Origin: Panulirus ornatus
Lineage: Eukaryota > Arthropoda > Malacostraca > Decapoda > Palinuridae
DNA length: 64,000 nucleotides
Assembly: GCF_036320965.1 (NCBI RefSeq)
Contig: NC_092242.1
Coordinates: forward strand, 68,752,520 to 68,816,519
Direction of reading: 5' to 3'
In this document: positions 59,567 through 64,000 of the stretch, piece by piece
Position numbering within the stretch: position 1 is the first letter of the stretch
Layout: each line of letters starts with the position of its first letter
Program-made: the position numbers and the translations under genes
The notes under the pieces: generated by a model
The model's input: the letters and a program-made list of their open reading frames with translations, nothing else
Told to the model about the DNA's origin: nothing
Database searches by the model: none

Positions 59567-60976
59567 AACACGTGTTACCGCGGGGACGATACAAAAGCTC
59601 TAAGACCCCAGTGTGCCCTTAAAAATTATCTTTTTTCAGTACACTCAACTATACTTTTTCAAAACAATTTCCAACTTAAGGATACTTGCTCTTAACATTC
59701 ATATCCCTGAACGCAAAAGAAAAAAAAATCATATCTTAGTTCCCCAGACCATCTAAGCCCCTCCTCCCAACCACAACGTCATTAGATTGTTGTCTTCGAT
59801 AATCTCTTCCAACACTGGGCCAGTGTTTCCTCAGAGACCAAGATGTGTGTGTGTGCCAGACTGATGTGCTGGTGATGTGGTACGTATATAAGATGATATA
59901 CCCTTGTGTTGTGTAAGCTATGTACAGTCTTATCCCTCATAGGCAACCATACCTCTGCCTGACTTGCATTGTCGTCATGTGCTATTCTGAGTACTCCAGA
60001 TGTCTCGATTTCGCATCTTTTTATCTCTATCTTGTTGAATACGGTTATTCCCGGGAGTTCCCTTTAATCAATACCTCGACTCTCTCGACGGGAGGAAATG
60101 TTTTGAACGAGTTTGACAACTTCTGACAGCGGGAGATCTTACAGTTTCAACTGCACAGGTTATCAATTTGTCTCCGGATCAAAATGGTGGATCACATTTG
60201 ATCTCGCATCACGAGTCTCACGGTGAATATATATTTCTTTGCCCACCACTGACCGAGAAGGCTCCGGACACTTTACGATCACCCCCCCTCCCCCCCTTTT
60301 TTTTTCCTGCTTTGCCGTCTCATCTTCTTGGTTTCGGTCTTGAGACTAAGTCGCCACGCAGTGTCCATTAAGATTGGGCACCTAACGCAGACCAACTCCA
60401 GCCTCATTTCTAACTATCATGATTAACGTAAGCCCGAACTATTCTGGTTAAAGGCTAGGGTTCCCAAACGACGGCTGGTCACCACCACTTGTTCAGACTT
60501 TCTCTGACGAATGACTGGTCGTTAGACCACTGATGATTAGAGATGCTAACGACCCCCTACTTCCTCCACTGATGTAGCAGGTACTAACTGATAACGGGTT
60601 ATCTCCGTCACTGGTCCAACCTCGTTAGATTCTGCGGCTTTTCTGTTTCAGGCTTGGTGAACGATGCAGTGGTGTGATACTCCATAACAGATATAATCAT
60701 TCTTTATTCCGTGGAGGAATTCTGTCACGAATTTGACCTGACTGACTTTTTCTCGTGTTTATTTACACTAAAATGTTGGACAGAATGTAGCAAAACAAAA
60801 GGATCTGATTATAAAGTATGATTTATAATACGTAATTTCAAGATAAACTTTCGCTCATGTTTTTCACGTTTAAAGATATATATTCTTCAGGCTGTAAAAT
60901 TATAAGATTATAAGAAAATACACATGATGAAGTATTCGTTTAATGTTTATCCTTAATTAGATTAGATTTAAAGTTA

Positions 60977-60981
<5 letters not shown>
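59565..60981. other. no recognised feature
   Basis: C- and T-runs near 60284-60308; otherwise unrecognised. Confidence 0.4.

Positions 60982-61029
<48 letters not shown>
60982..61029. repeat. (TA)n microsatellite at LINE 3' end
   Basis: TA tract directly beyond the 3' end of the decayed RTE copy at 61046-61790. Confidence 0.96.
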
Positions 61030-61032
<3 letters not shown>

Positions 61033-61045
61033 GTTCATCATTTGC

Positions 61046-61790
61046 CGCAGAGCAAAGTGGCGCCATGAACAGACGAAGAATGGCCTCATTTCCCCACATT
61101 AACTCTCTAGTTAACATGTATGATGCATCTAAACCGGAGCCAAGCTCCAGAAATCCTTGTGGTTTTCCCCCGACTACTTCACATGCCCTGATTCCGCACG
61201 TCGCCCCCTGTATAACACATGACTCCAGTACCCCTTATCTCGTGCATGCTTCACACCCTCCTTCATGTTCAGGCCCCGATCACTCAAAGCATCTTTCACT
61301 CCATCCATCCATCTTCACTTCGGTCTACCCTTCTCCTTGTCCCTTATACTTCTGACATGCACGCCTTCTAACTCAGCCTCTCCTCACTCATCCTCTCTAT
61401 ATGTCCAAACCATTTCAGCACACCCTTCTCAGCTCTCTCAGCCAAACTCTTCTTTCTATCAAAATGCTCTCTTAACCTACCATTTCTTACTCGATCAACC
61501 CTCCCCACACCACATATATGTTTGTCCTTAAACATTATAATTTCCAATGCATCCACCCTCATCCATAATCATTTTACCTGAGGCCCAAACCGCACATCCA
61601 TTCAACACCGCCCGGGTTACTGTACCATCAAACAGTCATCTTTTCCCTCACAAACAATGACCTCTTAACACACTACTCAATGCATCCAAGACCTTAGCCC
61701 CTCCCTCACTCACCTTATGGCTCACTTCAGTCCCGATCGTTCCAGCTACTGCCGTATCTACTCCCTCTTTCTAACGGTACAATCAACCGA
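61046..61790 (-). mobile_element. decayed 3' third of an RTE-clade LINE
   Basis: The minus strand encodes KKSLAERAEKGVLKWFGHIE / RMSEERL, aligning with KKSVVERAEEGVLKWFGHME / RMSEERL of the main copy. It is preceded by MRVDALEIIMF..GRVDRVRNGRLREHF, matching RMDVLEMRCL..FDRVSNVRVREMC. The 3' untranslated landmarks (CTTCACATGCCCTGATTC, AGACGAAGAATGGCC on plus) are also shared. Frame breaks occur on both sides. It is more diverged than the 19.7-kb copy and may be a sister subfamily. Confidence 0.85.

Positions 61791-64000
<2,210 letters not shown>

Overview
This 64-kb window is eukaryotic and repeat-dominated. I could support no intact host protein-coding gene, rRNA or canonical tRNA. The combination of very long dinucleotide microsatellites (AT, CT/AG and CA/GT tracts, about 3 kb by my hand tally), RTE-type and CR1/jockey-type LINE fragments, tRNA-derived SINE heads and many degenerate minisatellites is typical of a decapod crustacean (shrimp, lobster or crayfish) intergenic region. 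The organism call is inference from repeat content, not from a marker gene.

Layout. 0.37-1.43 kb: decayed plus-strand non-LTR reverse transcriptase. 3.37-4.15 kb: 56-bp minisatellite. 8.7-18.6 kb: a series of minisatellites (including two related 21-bp families), AT and CA/GT tracts, a minus-strand SINE at 12.3-12.46 kb and an 18-bp-arm hairpin between two AT tracts at 15.9 kb. 19.7-23.02 kb: a nearly complete minus-strand RTE-clade LINE with endonuclease and reverse transcriptase frames, split by a frame change that falls on a GGGAAAA heptamer. 23.17-33.70 kb: a 10.5-kb AT-rich satellite array of about 32 monomers in a 319+318-bp two-monomer higher-order repeat, with local rearrangements and a third monomer type. 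34-54 kb: alternating microsatellites and minisatellites (36, 41, 14, 29, 24 bp and degenerate families), two tRNA-like SINE heads and a CR1-like 3' end. 55.14-56.07 kb: a hAT-like non-autonomous DNA transposon abutting two diverged satellite monomers in inverted orientation relative to the main array. 56.3-58.7 kb: tRNA-like remnants and a CR1/jockey fragment with a 106-bp tandem duplication. 61.05-61.79 kb: another decayed RTE-family 3' end.

How the parts fit together. The only coherent gene set is the LINE (target-site nicking by the endonuclease, then target-primed reverse transcription). Several retroelement 3' ends run directly into microsatellites (RTE copies into TA tracts, CR1-like ends into CA tracts, the SINE into a TA tract), so much of the simple-sequence DNA may have been seeded by retroelement tails. 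The most notable structure is the satellite array together with its diverged inverted relatives 22 kb away. Many apparent open frames exist only because repeat units lack stops, and most of those lack an ATG; I have not called them genes.
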